DNA of 64,000 bases from Nitrincola tapanii (GTDB taxonomy: Bacteria; Pseudomonadota; Gammaproteobacteria; Pseudomonadales; Balneatricaceae), in contig NZ_SMRS01000005.1 in assembly GCF_008368715.1 (NCBI RefSeq), forward strand, positions 186,001-250,000, read 5' to 3'. Under the pieces are notes generated by a model that was not told where the DNA came from, did no database searches, and worked only from the letters and a program-made list of their open reading frames with translations. Positions 1-9,165 of this stretch are shown here, in pieces. Made by a program: the position numbers and the translations under genes. The first letter of the stretch is position 1, and the number at the start of each line of letters is the position of its first letter.

Positions 1-2
1 TT

Positions 3-1088
3 GGTAATGGTGTGGTTCTGTCTCCTGAGGCCTTGCTGAAAGAGATCGCGCAGCTGGAAAGTAACGGTATTCCAGTCAGTGAGCGTTTGCGTTTGAGTCC
101 GGCTTGTCCGCTGATTCTGCCATGTCATGTGGCCTTGGATCAGGCGCGAGAACTGGCGCGTGGTAATGCCAAGATTGGTACCACAGGGCGCGGAATAGGT
201 CCGGCCTATGAAGACAAAGTGGCTCGCCGTGGTTTACGTCTGGGGGATATTCGTGATCCTCAGCGTTTTGCGACCAAGTTAAAAGAGGTGATCGCTTATC
301 ACAACTTTATGCTGCAGGAATACTACAAAGTTGATCCCGTCGACTTTGATCAGGTTTTGGCTGAATGCATGAAGATGGCTGAAACCTTGCTACCGATGAT
401 CGCTGATGTGACAGCTATTCTGCATGATCTGCGTCGCCAGGGTGCCAGCATCATGTTTGAAGGCGCGCAAGGTTCTCTGTTGGATATCGACCACGGTACC
501 TATCCTTATGTGACCTCTTCGAATACCACTGCTGGCGGTACTTCCACAGGTAGCGGTTTTGGTCCCTTATATCTGGATTATATTCTCGGTATTACCAAGG
601 CCTACACTACACGTGTAGGGGGTGGTCCTTTCCCGACTGAGTTACATTGTGATACGGGTAAGCGTTTGGCTGAGCGGGGTCATGAGTTTGGTTCAACCAC
701 AGGGCGTGCACGTCGTTGTGGGTGGTTTGATGCGGTGGCGCTGCGTCATGCGATCGAGATCAACTCAATATCCGGTATCTGTTTGACTAAGCTGGATGTT
801 TTGGACGGCCTGGATGAAATCAATATCTGTATCGGTTATCAGGATCAGCAGGGTCAGCCTTTGACTTCTTTGAGTGGTAGCGAAGATTACGAAGCAGTGG
901 TGCCTGTATATGAAACGGTACCTGGCTGGCAGGAATCTACGATCGGTGCACAGTCACTTGAAGCGCTGCCTGAAAATGCCCGTGCCTATATCCGTCGTTT
1001 GGAAGAGTTAATGGCCACACCTGTGGATATTATTTCGACAGGTCCAGACCGTAACGAAACGATCGTTCTGCGCGATCCGTTTAACTGA
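3..1088 (+). CDS. purA: adenylosuccinate synthetase, 5'-truncated by window edge
   Basis: PurA joins IMP and aspartate using GTP to give adenylosuccinate, the first committed step of AMP synthesis in the cytoplasm. The reading frame is already open at base 3 (residues [11 protein letters not shown]), so the N-terminal GTP-binding part lies outside the window; the first in-window Met codon is not the start. Visible family signatures are [14 protein letters not shown], the block [30 protein letters not shown] in the IMP/GTP region, and the C-terminal [13 protein letters not shown]. About 360 of roughly 430 residues are present. No frame problem is seen. In related bacteria purA sits near hflC/hisZ, which would be to the left. 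Confidence 0.97.
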   Translation, partial: GNGVVLSPEALLKEIAQLESNGIPVSERLRLSPACPLILPCHVALDQARELARGNAKIGTTGRGIGPAYEDKVARRGLRLGDIRDPQRFATKLKEVIAYHNFMLQEYYKVDPVDFDQVLAECMKMAETLLPMIADVTAILHDLRRQGASIMFEGAQGSLLDIDHGTYPYVTSSNTTAGGTSTGSGFGPLYLDYILGITKAYTTRVGGGPFPTELHCDTGKRLAERGHEFGSTTGRARRCGWFDAVALRHAIEINSISGICLTKLDVLDGLDEINICIGYQDQQGQPLTSLSGSEDYEAVVPVYETVPGWQESTIGAQSLEALPENARAYIRRLEELMATPVDIISTGPDRNETIVLRDPFN

Positions 1089-1110
1089 TTTGATCAATCG
1101 AGTGGCTCGG

Positions 1111-1137
1111 CCCGATTGCTGAATATCAGCAGTCGGG
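1111..1137 (+). terminator. hairpin just after purA
   Basis: An imperfect inverted repeat (arms CCCGATTGCTG and CAGCAGTCGGG, one mismatch) lies 23 bases after the purA stop. No clear T run follows, so it may be an RNA-stabilising 3' hairpin rather than an efficient terminator. Just downstream is a short direct repeat of GCAGTCAGATTC (about 1140-1164). Confidence 0.4.
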
Positions 1138-1250
1138 TTCGCAGTCAGATTCGCAGTCAGATTCTGAACCGCACTGTTTAGATGATAGAAAGTTTCTGAT
1201 CAAGACAGTATTGGATTCAGCGCATACGAGTCTAGGCAAAGATTACGCAC

Positions 1251-1299
1251 AAAAAAGCCCCGGTTCACTCTGCTTGGCAGAGCTTCCCGGGGCTTTTTT
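1251..1299. terminator. bidirectional terminator between purA and suhB
   Basis: Arms AAAAAAGCCCCGG and CCGGGGCTTTTTT flank a loop of about 23 bases that contains a small inner hairpin. The A-tract on the left and T-tract on the right make it a rho-independent terminator in both directions, which suits the convergent purA (plus) and suhB (minus) genes. Confidence 0.85.
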
Positions 1300-1316
1300 G
1301 TTGATTTTTTTCTGGA

Positions 1317-2117
1317 TTAAAGCAGGGGCTGCAGTGTTTTGAGCAGAGCTTTAAAGATTTTCGGATTACCTGCGACCAGTTGGCCTGTTCTCAGATGCTG
1401 GTTGCCACCACGGAAATCACCAACTAAACCGCCGGCTTCTTGAATCAGTAAAATGCCTGCTTCTTGTTCCCATTCGTTTAATCCGGCCTGGAAAAAACCA
1501 TCGAGGCGACCGGCTGCGGTATAGGCTAAATCCAAAAGCGTTGAGCCGCTGCTGAAGGTGTTGCCTGAGCTCTGAATGACTTCTGCAATCATGCGCTGAT
1601 GCTGGGCAAAGACTTCTTGCTGGCCTCGGCGGTGGTGATAACCACTCGCAATCAGAGCGCCATTTAAGTTTTTCAGGGGGCTGACGCGCAAGCGACGACC
1701 ATTGAGTTGTGCGCCGTTACCGCGACTGGCTGTGAACTCTTCGCCGGTGATCGGGTTGATGATGAGGGCGTGCTCAAGGCGCCCTTGAATACGGCCGGTT
1801 AAGCTAAGTGCAAAAATCGGCAGGCCATTTGAGAAGTTTTCTAGGCTGTCGAGCGGATTGATTTGCCACTCGCAAGGGTTGGGGCCTTCGCCAATCGCCT
1901 TGTGTAATCCACTGAATTCGCCGCGCAGCGTGTGGTGCGGATAGGCCTTTTGCAGGGTGTGGACGATGGTGCGTTCTGCAGCAGTGCAGGTTTCCGCAAT
2001 AAATTCGGCAACGCCGCTTTGTTCAGATTTAATCAGATCCAAGCGCTCCACGGCGCGAGTGACCTGTTCCCCGGCAAGACGGGCAGCACGAAGTGCGATA
2101 TTAACTATCGGTTGCAT
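1317..2117 (-). CDS. suhB: SuhB-like inositol monophosphatase family protein, degenerate active site
   Basis: A 266-residue member of the inositol monophosphatase family, divergent from trmJ exactly as suhB is in E. coli. In E. coli SuhB also acts with the Nus factors in rRNA antitermination, a role that does not need phosphatase activity. The fold is recognisable (INPLDSLENFSNG, NPITGEEFTASRGNGAQLNG, EAGGLVGDFRGG), but metal-site motifs differ from the usual forms: GEFS where GEES-like is expected, INPLDSLENF instead of IDPLDGTTNF, and EWEQEAG instead of WDxAAG. Two expected acidic ligands are therefore replaced (D to N, second E to F) and one is D to E. I infer weak or absent phosphatase activity and a possible purely regulatory role. 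ATG at 2117 is the chosen start. Confidence 0.85.
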   Translation of the reverse strand: MQPIVNIALRAARLAGEQVTRAVERLDLIKSEQSGVAEFIAETCTAAERTIVHTLQKAYPHHTLRGEFSGLHKAIGEGPNPCEWQINPLDSLENFSNGLPIFALSLTGRIQGRLEHALIINPITGEEFTASRGNGAQLNGRRLRVSPLKNLNGALIASGYHHRRGQQEVFAQHQRMIAEVIQSSGNTFSSGSTLLDLAYTAAGRLDGFFQAGLNEWEQEAGILLIQEAGGLVGDFRGGNQHLRTGQLVAGNPKIFKALLKTLQPLL

Positions 2118-2134
2118 CAGTAGACGTCCACAAA

Positions 2135-2162
2135 TTGTTCAAGAGCAAACGCATATTATACT
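2135..2162 (+). promoter_or_regulatory. candidate sigma-70 promoter for trmJ
   Basis: TTGTTC (2135-2140) and TATACT (2157-2162) are separated by 16 bases in the suhB-trmJ divergent gap, about 88 bases before the trmJ start. The -10 is 5/6, the -35 only 3/6, so this is a moderate candidate. Confidence 0.4.
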
Positions 2163-2249
2163 GAACTGCTGAGGTGTTATCCATGAATGCACCTTAAATT
2201 CAATATCTGCTACTATTACCGACTTTATTTTTGCCGGTTCCGAGGCAGT

Positions 2250-3023
2250 ATGCTCGAAAATATACGCATAGTTCTGGTTAATACCACGCACCCAGGCAAT
2301 ATTGGGGCGGTGGCGCGTGCGATGAAAAACATGGGCCTCAGTGATTTGTGTCTGGTGGCGCCCAAGCTCTTCCCACATGAAGAGGCGGTGGCACGTGCGT
2401 CCGGTGCAACAGATATTCTAGAAGCGGCCCATCAAGTGGATTGCTTGGAGCAAGCGATTGCCGATTGTGATCTGGTGGTAGGGACGAGTGCTCGCGGGCG
2501 CCATATACCTTGGCCGCTGTTATCGCCACGCGAATTAGGTGGTGTGGCGACGAGCTTGCAGCCCGGAAAGCGCTTGGCGGTCGTTTTTGGTCGTGAAGAC
2601 CGGGGGCTGACGAATGAAGAGCTGCATCTTTGTCATCATCACGTCCATATTCCCACTAATCCTGAATTTAGCTCTTTAAATGTGGCCGCTGCTGTTCAGG
2701 TGATTGCCTATGAGTTGCGTGTTGCGTTGGTGGAGCAGGTGACGACACAACCACCACAATGGGGCGCGCAGTGGGACATAGATCTAGCCAATTCCGACGA
2801 GTTAGAGCGTATGTTTGCGCACTGGGAAAAAACACTCGTGGCAACAGAGTTTCTTGATCCAGAGAATCCACGTCAACTAATGGCGCGACTGCGTCGCTTA
2901 TTTTTGCGAGCCTTGCCCGACAAGGTAGAAGTGAATGTGATGCGGGGTTTCTTGCGAACCGTGGATGAGAAGCTTGCGGCCAGTCAGAGTGCGCAGTCTA
3001 AGGGAGGTCAAGCCGATGTTTGA
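2250..3023 (+). CDS. trmJ: tRNA (cytidine/uridine-2'-O-)-methyltransferase TrmJ
   Basis: TrmJ methylates the 2'-OH of nucleotide 32 in the anticodon loop of several tRNAs using S-adenosylmethionine. The 257-residue protein begins [20 protein letters not shown], a classic SPOUT-class N-terminus, and carries the knot motifs [15 protein letters not shown] and [18 protein letters not shown]. The in-frame codon at 2187 would add 21 residues with no family counterpart; ATG 2250 is preceded by a GAGG-like ribosome site and starts at the conserved sequence. The C-terminal quarter ([18 protein letters not shown]) is the usual helical tail. It overlaps cysE by 8 bases, indicating translational coupling. 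Confidence 0.95.
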   Translation: MLENIRIVLVNTTHPGNIGAVARAMKNMGLSDLCLVAPKLFPHEEAVARASGATDILEAAHQVDCLEQAIADCDLVVGTSARGRHIPWPLLSPRELGGVATSLQPGKRLAVVFGREDRGLTNEELHLCHHHVHIPTNPEFSSLNVAAAVQVIAYELRVALVEQVTTQPPQWGAQWDIDLANSDELERMFAHWEKTLVATEFLDPENPRQLMARLRRLFLRALPDKVEVNVMRGFLRTVDEKLAASQSAQSKGGQADV

Positions 3024-3843
3024 GCGTATGCGTGAAGATATTCGCTCCGTTTACCATCGTGATCCAGCAGCCCGCAACGCCTTTGAAATCATGACGGCCT
3101 ATCCAGGTCTGCACGCTGTCTGGTGGCATCGCTTGGCGCATGCTCTTTGGTTACGTGGTTTTAAGTGGCTGGCGCGAATGGTCGCTAATCTGTCACGTCT
3201 GATGACCGGCATTGAAATACATCCGGGTGCCCAAATTGGTCGACGTTTTTTTATCGATCATGGGATGGGAGTCGTGATCGGTGAAACCGCAGTCGTTGGT
3301 GACGATGTTACGCTTTACCATGGTGTGACCCTGGGGGGAACTAGTTGGAACAAGGGTAAGCGTCATCCAACACTAGAAGATGGTGTGGTGTGTGGTGCGG
3401 GCGCCAAAATACTGGGGCCGATCACCATTTCAGCGGGCGCGCGCGTCGGCTCCAATGCCGTGGTGACTAAGGATGTGCCTGCGGGGGCAACCGTTATCGG
3501 GATTCCAGGGCGTGTGGTGAAACGTAGTGAAGAGCCGAGCGAGGCGCAGTGTGAAGAGGTACGTCGTAAGATGGCGGATAAGGTCGGTTTTGATGCCTAT
3601 GCAGTGAGTAGTGAGGTGTCCGACCCCGTTGCACATGCTATCCGCTGCTTATTGGATCACCTACACGCGATGGATAAAAAGGTCGATACGATGAGTCAGG
3701 TGTTGTGTCAGTTGCGTCCTGAGTATTGTGATGAGCGCTTGCCCAAATTGAAAGATGAGGACTTCGAAGCGGCGGTAGATGAAGTGAGTGATCCGGCCCC
3801 AGAAACTGATGCGTTGGTGGCACGATCTGAAAAGGTTGAGTAA
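3016..3843 (+). CDS. cysE: serine O-acetyltransferase
   Basis: CysE transfers acetyl from acetyl-CoA to L-serine, making O-acetylserine for cysteine synthesis. The protein has 275 residues. The start at 3016 has a strong AAGGGAGGT ribosome site; an upstream in-frame codon at 2965 lies inside trmJ and is rejected. The short N-terminal helical part is followed by left-handed beta-helix hexapeptide repeats ([50 protein letters not shown]) with the catalytic [10 protein letters not shown] and HPTLEDG segments. The C-terminal ~90 residues form an acidic extension beyond the usual core. Its place between trmJ and iscR links sulfur supply to the Fe-S operon downstream, as in pseudomonads. Confidence 0.95.
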   Translation: MFERMREDIRSVYHRDPAARNAFEIMTAYPGLHAVWWHRLAHALWLRGFKWLARMVANLSRLMTGIEIHPGAQIGRRFFIDHGMGVVIGETAVVGDDVTLYHGVTLGGTSWNKGKRHPTLEDGVVCGAGAKILGPITISAGARVGSNAVVTKDVPAGATVIGIPGRVVKRSEEPSEAQCEEVRRKMADKVGFDAYAVSSEVSDPVAHAIRCLLDHLHAMDKKVDTMSQVLCQLRPEYCDERLPKLKDEDFEAAVDEVSDPAPETDALVARSEKVE

Positions 3844-3856
3844 GTTAGTAGGTTAA

Positions 3857-3889
3857 ATAGTTGACTGTTTTTATCGGGTTTAGCATAAT
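3857..3889 (+). promoter_or_regulatory. promoter of the isc/suf operon with type-1 IscR binding site
   Basis: TTGACT (3861-3866) and CATAAT (3884-3889) are spaced by 17 bases, a good sigma-70 promoter 37 bases before iscR. Overlapping the -35, bases 3857-3881 match the E. coli type-1 IscR consensus (ATASYYGACT...AGTCRRSTAT) at 22 of 25 positions by my alignment. The half-site ATAGTTGACT is the same as in the E. coli iscR promoter apart from its last base. This supports autorepression by [2Fe-2S]-IscR of the whole operon to sufE. Confidence 0.8.
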
Positions 3890-3925
3890 TCCCTTTCTAA
3901 GCTTGTGCGATCTAAGAGGTGAGTG

Positions 3926-4426
3926 ATGCGATTAACAACCAAAGGACGTTACGCAGTGACGGCGATGCTCGATCTGGCCTTGCATGAAGGCAAGGGGCCT
4001 ATCAGTCTTGCAGATATATCTGAGCGACAGGGGATCTCTCTGTCTTATCTTGAACAGCTTTTTGCCCGTTTGCGTCGTAATGACCTTGTGTCCAGCGTGC
4101 GTGGTCCAGGCGGTGGCTATCAATTAAAGCGCAGTCAGGCTGAAATCAGTGTGGCTGAAGTCGTCGACGCGGTGAATGAAACAGTGGATGCCACGGGCTG
4201 TAATAGTCGTGGTGACTGTCAAAGTGGTGAAGTCTGCCTGACACATCATCTTTGGTGTGATTTGAGTAAGCAGATTCACAATTTTTTAAGTGGAATCACC
4301 CTGGCAGATCTTGTGCAACGCCAGGATGTGAAGCGCGTAGCGAGTCGTCAAGATCAACGCCATCTTGAGCAGATGATTGCCAGCAGCCGTGAACCTAATC
4401 TTAAAGTCGCGAACGGTGTGGGCTAA
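3926..4426 (+). CDS. iscR: Fe-S responsive transcriptional regulator IscR
   Basis: IscR is an Rrf2-family winged-helix repressor/activator that senses Fe-S status through a [2Fe-2S] cluster. The 166-residue product starts [19 protein letters not shown] and keeps all four cluster ligands at the E. coli positions: C92, C98, C104 and H107 ([20 protein letters not shown]). The recognition region [20 protein letters not shown] is intact. ATG 3926 is preferred over the GTG three bases earlier; AAGAGGTGAG precedes it. It is the first gene of a nine-gene operon and is followed 29 bases later by iscS. Confidence 0.97.
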   Translation: MRLTTKGRYAVTAMLDLALHEGKGPISLADISERQGISLSYLEQLFARLRRNDLVSSVRGPGGGYQLKRSQAEISVAEVVDAVNETVDATGCNSRGDCQSGEVCLTHHLWCDLSKQIHNFLSGITLADLVQRQDVKRVASRQDQRHLEQMIASSREPNLKVANGVG

Positions 4427-4455
4427 GCGCCTCGGGAAAATAAGAACGTAAGGCT

Positions 4456-5616
4456 ATGATTAAACGCCCCATTTACCTTGATTATGCCGCAACAACGCCG
4501 GTCGATCCGGTGGTAGCTGATGCCATGATGGCTTGCCTAACGTTGGATGGCAACTTTGCTAATCCTGCGTCACGCTCACATCTTTATGGTTGGAAAGCTG
4601 AAGAGGCGGTTGAGCTGGGTCGTCAACAAGTTGCCGATCTGATTGCTGCGGATCCACGTGAGATCGTTTGGACCTCGGGTGCGACAGAAGCGAATAATCT
4701 GGCCATTAAGGGTATCGCCCAAGCGCATGCAAAACGTGGCCGCCACCTCATCACCTCAAAGATTGAACACAAAGCGGTCCTGGATTGTTTTCGTTATCTG
4801 GAAACTCAGGGTTTTGAAGTGACCTGGCTGCAGCCGGATGCCGAGGGTGTGATCGCGGTGTCGCAGTTAGAGGCGGCTTGGCGTGAAGACACTCTGTTAG
4901 TGTCCTTGATGCATGTGAACAATGAGCTGGGTAGCATCAATGATATAGCAGAGCTTGGCGCTTGGTGTCGTCAACGTGGTGTCTTTTTTCATGTGGATGC
5001 GGCACAAAGTTTTGGCAAGTTGGCGATCGATCTGCGAGAGCTGCCGGTTGATCTAATGTCTTTCTCCGCCCATAAAATCTATGGCCCTAAGGGTGTTGGA
5101 GCACTTTATGTTCGTCAACAGCCGCGTGTGCGCTTAGAGGCGCAGATACATGGTGGTGGTCATGAGCGTGGTATGCGCTCAGGGACTTTACCCACGCATC
5201 AGATCGTGGGGATGGGAAAAGCGGCACAGATTGCCGGCCAAGTCAGGGTGGAGGAGCAGGCACGGATTGCCGCTTTGCGTCACAGGTTTTGGGCGGGTAT
5301 CCGTGATCTGGCGGCCGTGCGCTTAAATGCCGCAGAAGACAAAGTGTTGCCTGGAATCTTGAACCTTGCGGTGGCCGGTTGTGAAGGTGAGCATCTATTG
5401 ATGGCGCTGAATCAGTTGGCCCTGTCTACCGGTTCGGCCTGTACATCGGCCAGCCTGGAACCAAGTTATGTGTTACGTGCCATTGGACTGGATGATGCCC
5501 TAGCACATGCTTCTTTGCGTATGAGTTTTGGGCGTTTTACAACGGAAGAAGAGATAGATTTTGCGATCACCCATTTTCGTCAAGTGGTGACGCAGCTTAG
5601 CCGTGTCACGGCTTGA
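4456..5616 (+). CDS. iscS: IscS-type cysteine desulfurase lacking the IscU-docking tail
   Basis: This PLP enzyme removes sulfur from cysteine as a persulfide for Fe-S clusters and tRNA thiolation. It is the group I (IscS/NifS) type: [34 protein letters not shown]-lysine motif [10 protein letters not shown], the [16 protein letters not shown] block, and the mobile-loop cysteine in [19 protein letters not shown]. At 386 residues it is about 18 shorter than E. coli IscS. The missing part is the extreme C-terminus that in E. coli contacts IscU, and no IscU gene is present here. Its sulfur acceptor is therefore probably SufE/SufB, TusA, ThiI or similar (inference). It lies between iscR and sufB. 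Confidence 0.9.
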   Translation: MIKRPIYLDYAATTPVDPVVADAMMACLTLDGNFANPASRSHLYGWKAEEAVELGRQQVADLIAADPREIVWTSGATEANNLAIKGIAQAHAKRGRHLITSKIEHKAVLDCFRYLETQGFEVTWLQPDAEGVIAVSQLEAAWREDTLLVSLMHVNNELGSINDIAELGAWCRQRGVFFHVDAAQSFGKLAIDLRELPVDLMSFSAHKIYGPKGVGALYVRQQPRVRLEAQIHGGGHERGMRSGTLPTHQIVGMGKAAQIAGQVRVEEQARIAALRHRFWAGIRDLAAVRLNAAEDKVLPGILNLAVAGCEGEHLLMALNQLALSTGSACTSASLEPSYVLRAIGLDDALAHASLRMSFGRFTTEEEIDFAITHFRQVVTQLSRVTA

Positions 5617-5645
5617 GCGAAGCATTTAAGAGCAGGGGTAGGGTT

Positions 5646-7082
5646 ATGTCTGAACAGGTAGAAAAATTAATCAGGAAAGAGTACTCAGCCGGTTTCCATA
5701 CCGACATAGAGTCCGAAACTTTGCCACCTGGTCTCAATGAAGAGGTCATACGTTTTATTTCAGCTAAAAAAGGTGAGCCGGAGTGGTTGCTGGAGTGGCG
5801 TTTAAAAGCATTTAAAGTTTGGCAATCGATGCAAGAGCCCGATTGGGCGCATGTGACTTACCCTAAGATCGATTTTCAGGCCATCTCCTATTATTCGGCA
5901 CCAAAAAGCTTAGCGGATCGTCCCAAAAGCCTGGATGAAGTGGATCCCGATTTGATCGAAACTTACAACAAGTTGGGTATCCCTCTGCATGAGCAGGAGA
6001 TGCTGGCCGGTGTTGCGGTGGATGCTGTATTTGATTCGGTTTCTGTGGTCACAACCTTCCGTGAAAAGCTGGAAGAGGCGGGTGTTATCTTCTGCCCGAT
6101 CAGCGAAGCTGTGCACAAGTATCCTGATCTGGTGAAAAAATATCTGGGTTCCGTGGTGCCTCAGCGTGATAACTATTATGCCGCCTTGAACTCTGCTGTC
6201 TTCTCAGATGGTTCGTTTGTTTACATCCCCAAAGGGGTGCGCTCACCCATGGAGCTGTCGACCTATTTCCGTATCAATGAAATGAACACGGGACAGTTTG
6301 AGCGTACTTTGATTATTGCGGATGAAGGTGCTTACGTCAGTTATCTAGAGGGCTGTACCGCTCCGCAGCGCGACGAAAATCAGCTGCATGCTGCGGTGGT
6401 GGAATTGGTCGCGCTGGATAATGCAGAAATTAAATACTCGACCGTACAGAACTGGTACCCAGGGAATGAAGAAGGTAAGGGTGGCATTTATAACTTCGTG
6501 ACGAAGCGAGGTATTTGTCATACACGCGCTAAAATCTCCTGGACGCAGGTTGAAACCGGTTCTGCCGTGACCTGGAAGTACCCCAGTTGCATTCTGAAAG
6601 GCGATTACAGCATCGGTGAGTTTTACTCCGTGGCGCTGACCAATAACTTCCAGCAGGCCGATACCGGAACCAAGATGATTCATCTCGGTAAACACACCAA
6701 ATCGACCATCATTTCCAAAGGGATTTCGGCCGGTCAGAGTCAGAATGCCTACCGAGGTTTGGTACGTATGGGACCTACTGCCGAAGGCGCACGTAATTAC
6801 ACGCAGTGTGATTCGCTGCTGATTGGTGATCGTTGTGGTGCGCATACCTTCCCTTATATTGAAAGCGCACACCCGACGGCAGTGGTGGAGCATGAAGCCA
6901 CCACATCGAAGGTGAGTGATGATCAGATGTTCCTCTGCCAGCAGCGCGGTTTGGATGCCGAAAAAGCAGTCTCTATGATCGTGAATGGTTTCTGCCGAGA
7001 GGTGTTTAAGCAATTACCGATGGAGTTTGCGGTGGAAGCCGGCAAATTGCTGGAAGTGAGTCTTGAAGGCTCCGTAGGTTAA
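5646..7082 (+). CDS. sufB: Fe-S cluster assembly scaffold SufB
   Basis: SufB is the core subunit of the SufBC2D scaffold where new Fe-S clusters form. The product has 478 residues against 495 in E. coli. Conserved stretches include [44 protein letters not shown]-type region [29 protein letters not shown] and the C-terminal [20 protein letters not shown]. The C-terminal cysteine region known to take part in sulfur acceptance and cluster binding is present. ATG 5646 is chosen: an AGGGGT ribosome site precedes it, and the earlier TTG at 5613 overlaps the iscS stop. It is followed by sufC after 38 bases. Confidence 0.97.
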   Translation: MSEQVEKLIRKEYSAGFHTDIESETLPPGLNEEVIRFISAKKGEPEWLLEWRLKAFKVWQSMQEPDWAHVTYPKIDFQAISYYSAPKSLADRPKSLDEVDPDLIETYNKLGIPLHEQEMLAGVAVDAVFDSVSVVTTFREKLEEAGVIFCPISEAVHKYPDLVKKYLGSVVPQRDNYYAALNSAVFSDGSFVYIPKGVRSPMELSTYFRINEMNTGQFERTLIIADEGAYVSYLEGCTAPQRDENQLHAAVVELVALDNAEIKYSTVQNWYPGNEEGKGGIYNFVTKRGICHTRAKISWTQVETGSAVTWKYPSCILKGDYSIGEFYSVALTNNFQQADTGTKMIHLGKHTKSTIISKGISAGQSQNAYRGLVRMGPTAEGARNYTQCDSLLIGDRCGAHTFPYIESAHPTAVVEHEATTSKVSDDQMFLCQQRGLDAEKAVSMIVNGFCREVFKQLPMEFAVEAGKLLEVSLEGSVG

Positions 7083-7120
7083 GGCCTGCTAACAGATATT
7101 TTGAGATGGATAATATTAAG

Positions 7121-7870
7121 ATGTTAAAAATTAAAGACCTGTGTGCAAGCGTTGAAGAGAAAGCGATCCTGCGTAGTCTGAATCTCGAAATTAAGCCGGG
7201 TGAAATTCACGCGATCATGGGCCCAAATGGTGCCGGTAAAAGTACCCTGGGTAACGTTTTAGCAGGCCGTCCCGGTTATGAAGTCACCTCGGGTAGTGTG
7301 GAACTCAAGGGTCAGGATCTGCTGGAGATGGATCCGGAAGTGCGTGCCCGTGAAGGGTTGTTCTTGGCATTTCAGTATCCAGTCGAAATTCCAGGTGTGA
7401 GTAATATGGAACTGCTGAAAGCGGCGGTAGATGCCAAGCGTCAGCATGAAGGCAAGTCTGAACTCTCAGCGATTGAGTTTATGAAGATGGCGCGTGAAGC
7501 TTGCAAAGCCGTGAGTCTGGATCAGAGTTTTCTAAAGCGCGGCGTGAACGAAGGCTTCTCCGGTGGTGAGAAAAAGCGTAATGAGATCATGCAGATGATG
7601 CTGCTGGAGCCATCGCTTTGTATCTTAGATGAAACCGACTCAGGTCTCGATATTGATGCCTTGCAAGTGGTAGCGAATGGCGTCAATGCCATGCGCAGTG
7701 AAGAACGCAGCTTTATTGTGGTCACGCATTATCAGCGTCTACTGGATTATATTGTGCCGGATTTTGTGCACGTTCTGGCGCATGGCCGTATTGTTAAATC
7801 CGGTGATAAGTCTTTGGCTTTGGAACTGGAAGCTAAGGGTTACAGCTGGCTTGAACAAGAGGTGCTCTGA
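7121..7870 (+). CDS. sufC: Fe-S cluster assembly ATPase SufC
   Basis: SufC is the ABC-type ATPase that drives conformational change in SufBC2D. The 249-residue product has Walker A GPNGAGKST, the family-specific QYPVEIPGVSN after the Q-loop, signature FSGGEKKRNEIMQM, Walker B LCILDETDSGLDID and switch VTHYQR. The start at 7121 (MLKIKDLCASVEEKA) matches E. coli SufC in length and has GAGATGGA ten bases upstream; the in-frame ATG at 7106 would add five residues. The stop overlaps the sufD start by one base. Confidence 0.96.
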   Translation: MLKIKDLCASVEEKAILRSLNLEIKPGEIHAIMGPNGAGKSTLGNVLAGRPGYEVTSGSVELKGQDLLEMDPEVRAREGLFLAFQYPVEIPGVSNMELLKAAVDAKRQHEGKSELSAIEFMKMAREACKAVSLDQSFLKRGVNEGFSGGEKKRNEIMQMMLLEPSLCILDETDSGLDIDALQVVANGVNAMRSEERSFIVVTHYQRLLDYIVPDFVHVLAHGRIVKSGDKSLALELEAKGYSWLEQEVL

Positions 7871-9165
7871 TGAGTGAATTTCAAATCCAGAGTGTCGCGT
7901 TAGCGAGTCAGCAGACCGCTCCCGCTTGGTTGTCTCATTTGCGTCAGCAGCAAACCGAAACTTGGCAGGCAGCCGCTTGGCCTGGTCGTAAGACGGAAGC
8001 TTGGCGTTATACCTCGTTGGCACCCTTAGAGAATCAGACTTGGCAGCTGGCACAGGCTTGCAGTGCTGAACTGCCGGATGACCTTGTTTTATCCGATGCG
8101 CTGCGTGTTGTCTTTGTGAATGGACACTTCTCGGCACAACTGTCCGATCCACTCCCTCAGGGTGTGACGCCTTTTAGCCGCGCGCAGCCTGAAGAGCAGG
8201 TACTTATTCTGGCCGGGCTCAATCAAACCCTGGTGGCAGATAAGCATCTGTTTGCATCCCTCAATGGTGCTTTGCTTAACGATGGTCTTTGGTTGCATCT
8301 TGAGCCAGGCCAGCGTTTGGCCCAGCCTATCTATCTTCTGCATCTGCAGACAGCGCAGCAGGAGGGTGAACTGGCTCCTGTGCGCATACTGGTGCAGTTG
8401 GGACAGTCTGCTGAAGCCACCTTGCTGGAAGACTACCGTGTCCAGGCACCTGGCATCAGTGCGGTCTCTGCCGTGACAGAGTTGCAGTTGGGTGCGAATG
8501 CCTCCTTGCAGCATTATCGTTTGAACCTAGAGGAGGAAAACCATCTTCACCTGGGTTCGGTACATGCCACGCTGGCTGCTGATGCCCGCTTGCAAGGTTT
8601 TACCCTAGCCAGCGGAAGTCGCCTTAAGCGTTTAGATTATCACCTACGCCATCTTGGCCAGGGAGCCGATCTGAAACTCCAGGGGATCTATCTGCCCAGG
8701 GGTAATCAACGCATCGATTACCATACAGAGGTTGAGCATGTGGTGCCGCATTGCACCACAGATGAAGTGTTTCGTGGTGTGATTGCCGACACGGCAAAGG
8801 CCTGTTTTAACGGTCGTATCCATATCCATCCGCAGGCGCAGAAAACCTTGGCTGAAATGAGTAACCGTAATCTACTCACTTCCCCCCGTGCCGAGATCAA
8901 TACTAAACCGGAGTTGGAAATCTACGCAGATGATGTGAAGTGTGCACATGGTGCCACGGTCAGTCAGCTGAACGATGAAGCACTCTTTTATATGACCAGT
9001 CGAGGTATTTCCGCTGCCGAAGCACGTGTGATGCTGAGCTTTGGTTTTGTCAATGAATTGGTAGAGGGTTTGGCACTGGAAGAGCTGCGTGTTTGGTTGC
9101 GTCCAAAAATTGCGGCCATTTTTGCTCAGACCTCGTCCTTAACACGGCATCTGATCCATGACTGA
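7870..9165 (+). CDS. sufD: Fe-S cluster assembly protein SufD
   Basis: SufD pairs with SufB as the second beta-helix subunit of the scaffold and is linked to iron entry. The protein has 431 residues. The N-terminal part is variable (WPGRKTEAWRYTSLAPL is the typical SufD entry motif). The right-handed beta-helix core and the C-terminal motifs FNGRIHIHPQAQKTLAEMSN, EIYADDVKCAHGATVSQL and the conserved FYMTSRGIS/ARVMLSFGF follow. Start and stop both overlap neighbours (1 base with sufC, 8 bases with sufS), showing tight coupling of the three. Confidence 0.96.
   Translation: MSEFQIQSVALASQQTAPAWLSHLRQQQTETWQAAAWPGRKTEAWRYTSLAPLENQTWQLAQACSAELPDDLVLSDALRVVFVNGHFSAQLSDPLPQGVTPFSRAQPEEQVLILAGLNQTLVADKHLFASLNGALLNDGLWLHLEPGQRLAQPIYLLHLQTAQQEGELAPVRILVQLGQSAEATLLEDYRVQAPGISAVSAVTELQLGANASLQHYRLNLEEENHLHLGSVHATLAADARLQGFTLASGSRLKRLDYHLRHLGQGADLKLQGIYLPRGNQRIDYHTEVEHVVPHCTTDEVFRGVIADTAKACFNGRIHIHPQAQKTLAEMSNRNLLTSPRAEINTKPELEIYADDVKCAHGATVSQLNDEALFYMTSRGISAAEARVMLSFGFVNELVEGLALEELRVWLRPKIAAIFAQTSSLTRHLIHD

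Noticed and set aside
6345-7013. 222-codon open frame antisense to sufB
   Set aside because: It lies wholly inside a strongly conserved gene and has no ribosome site or recognisable motif; a codon-bias shadow.
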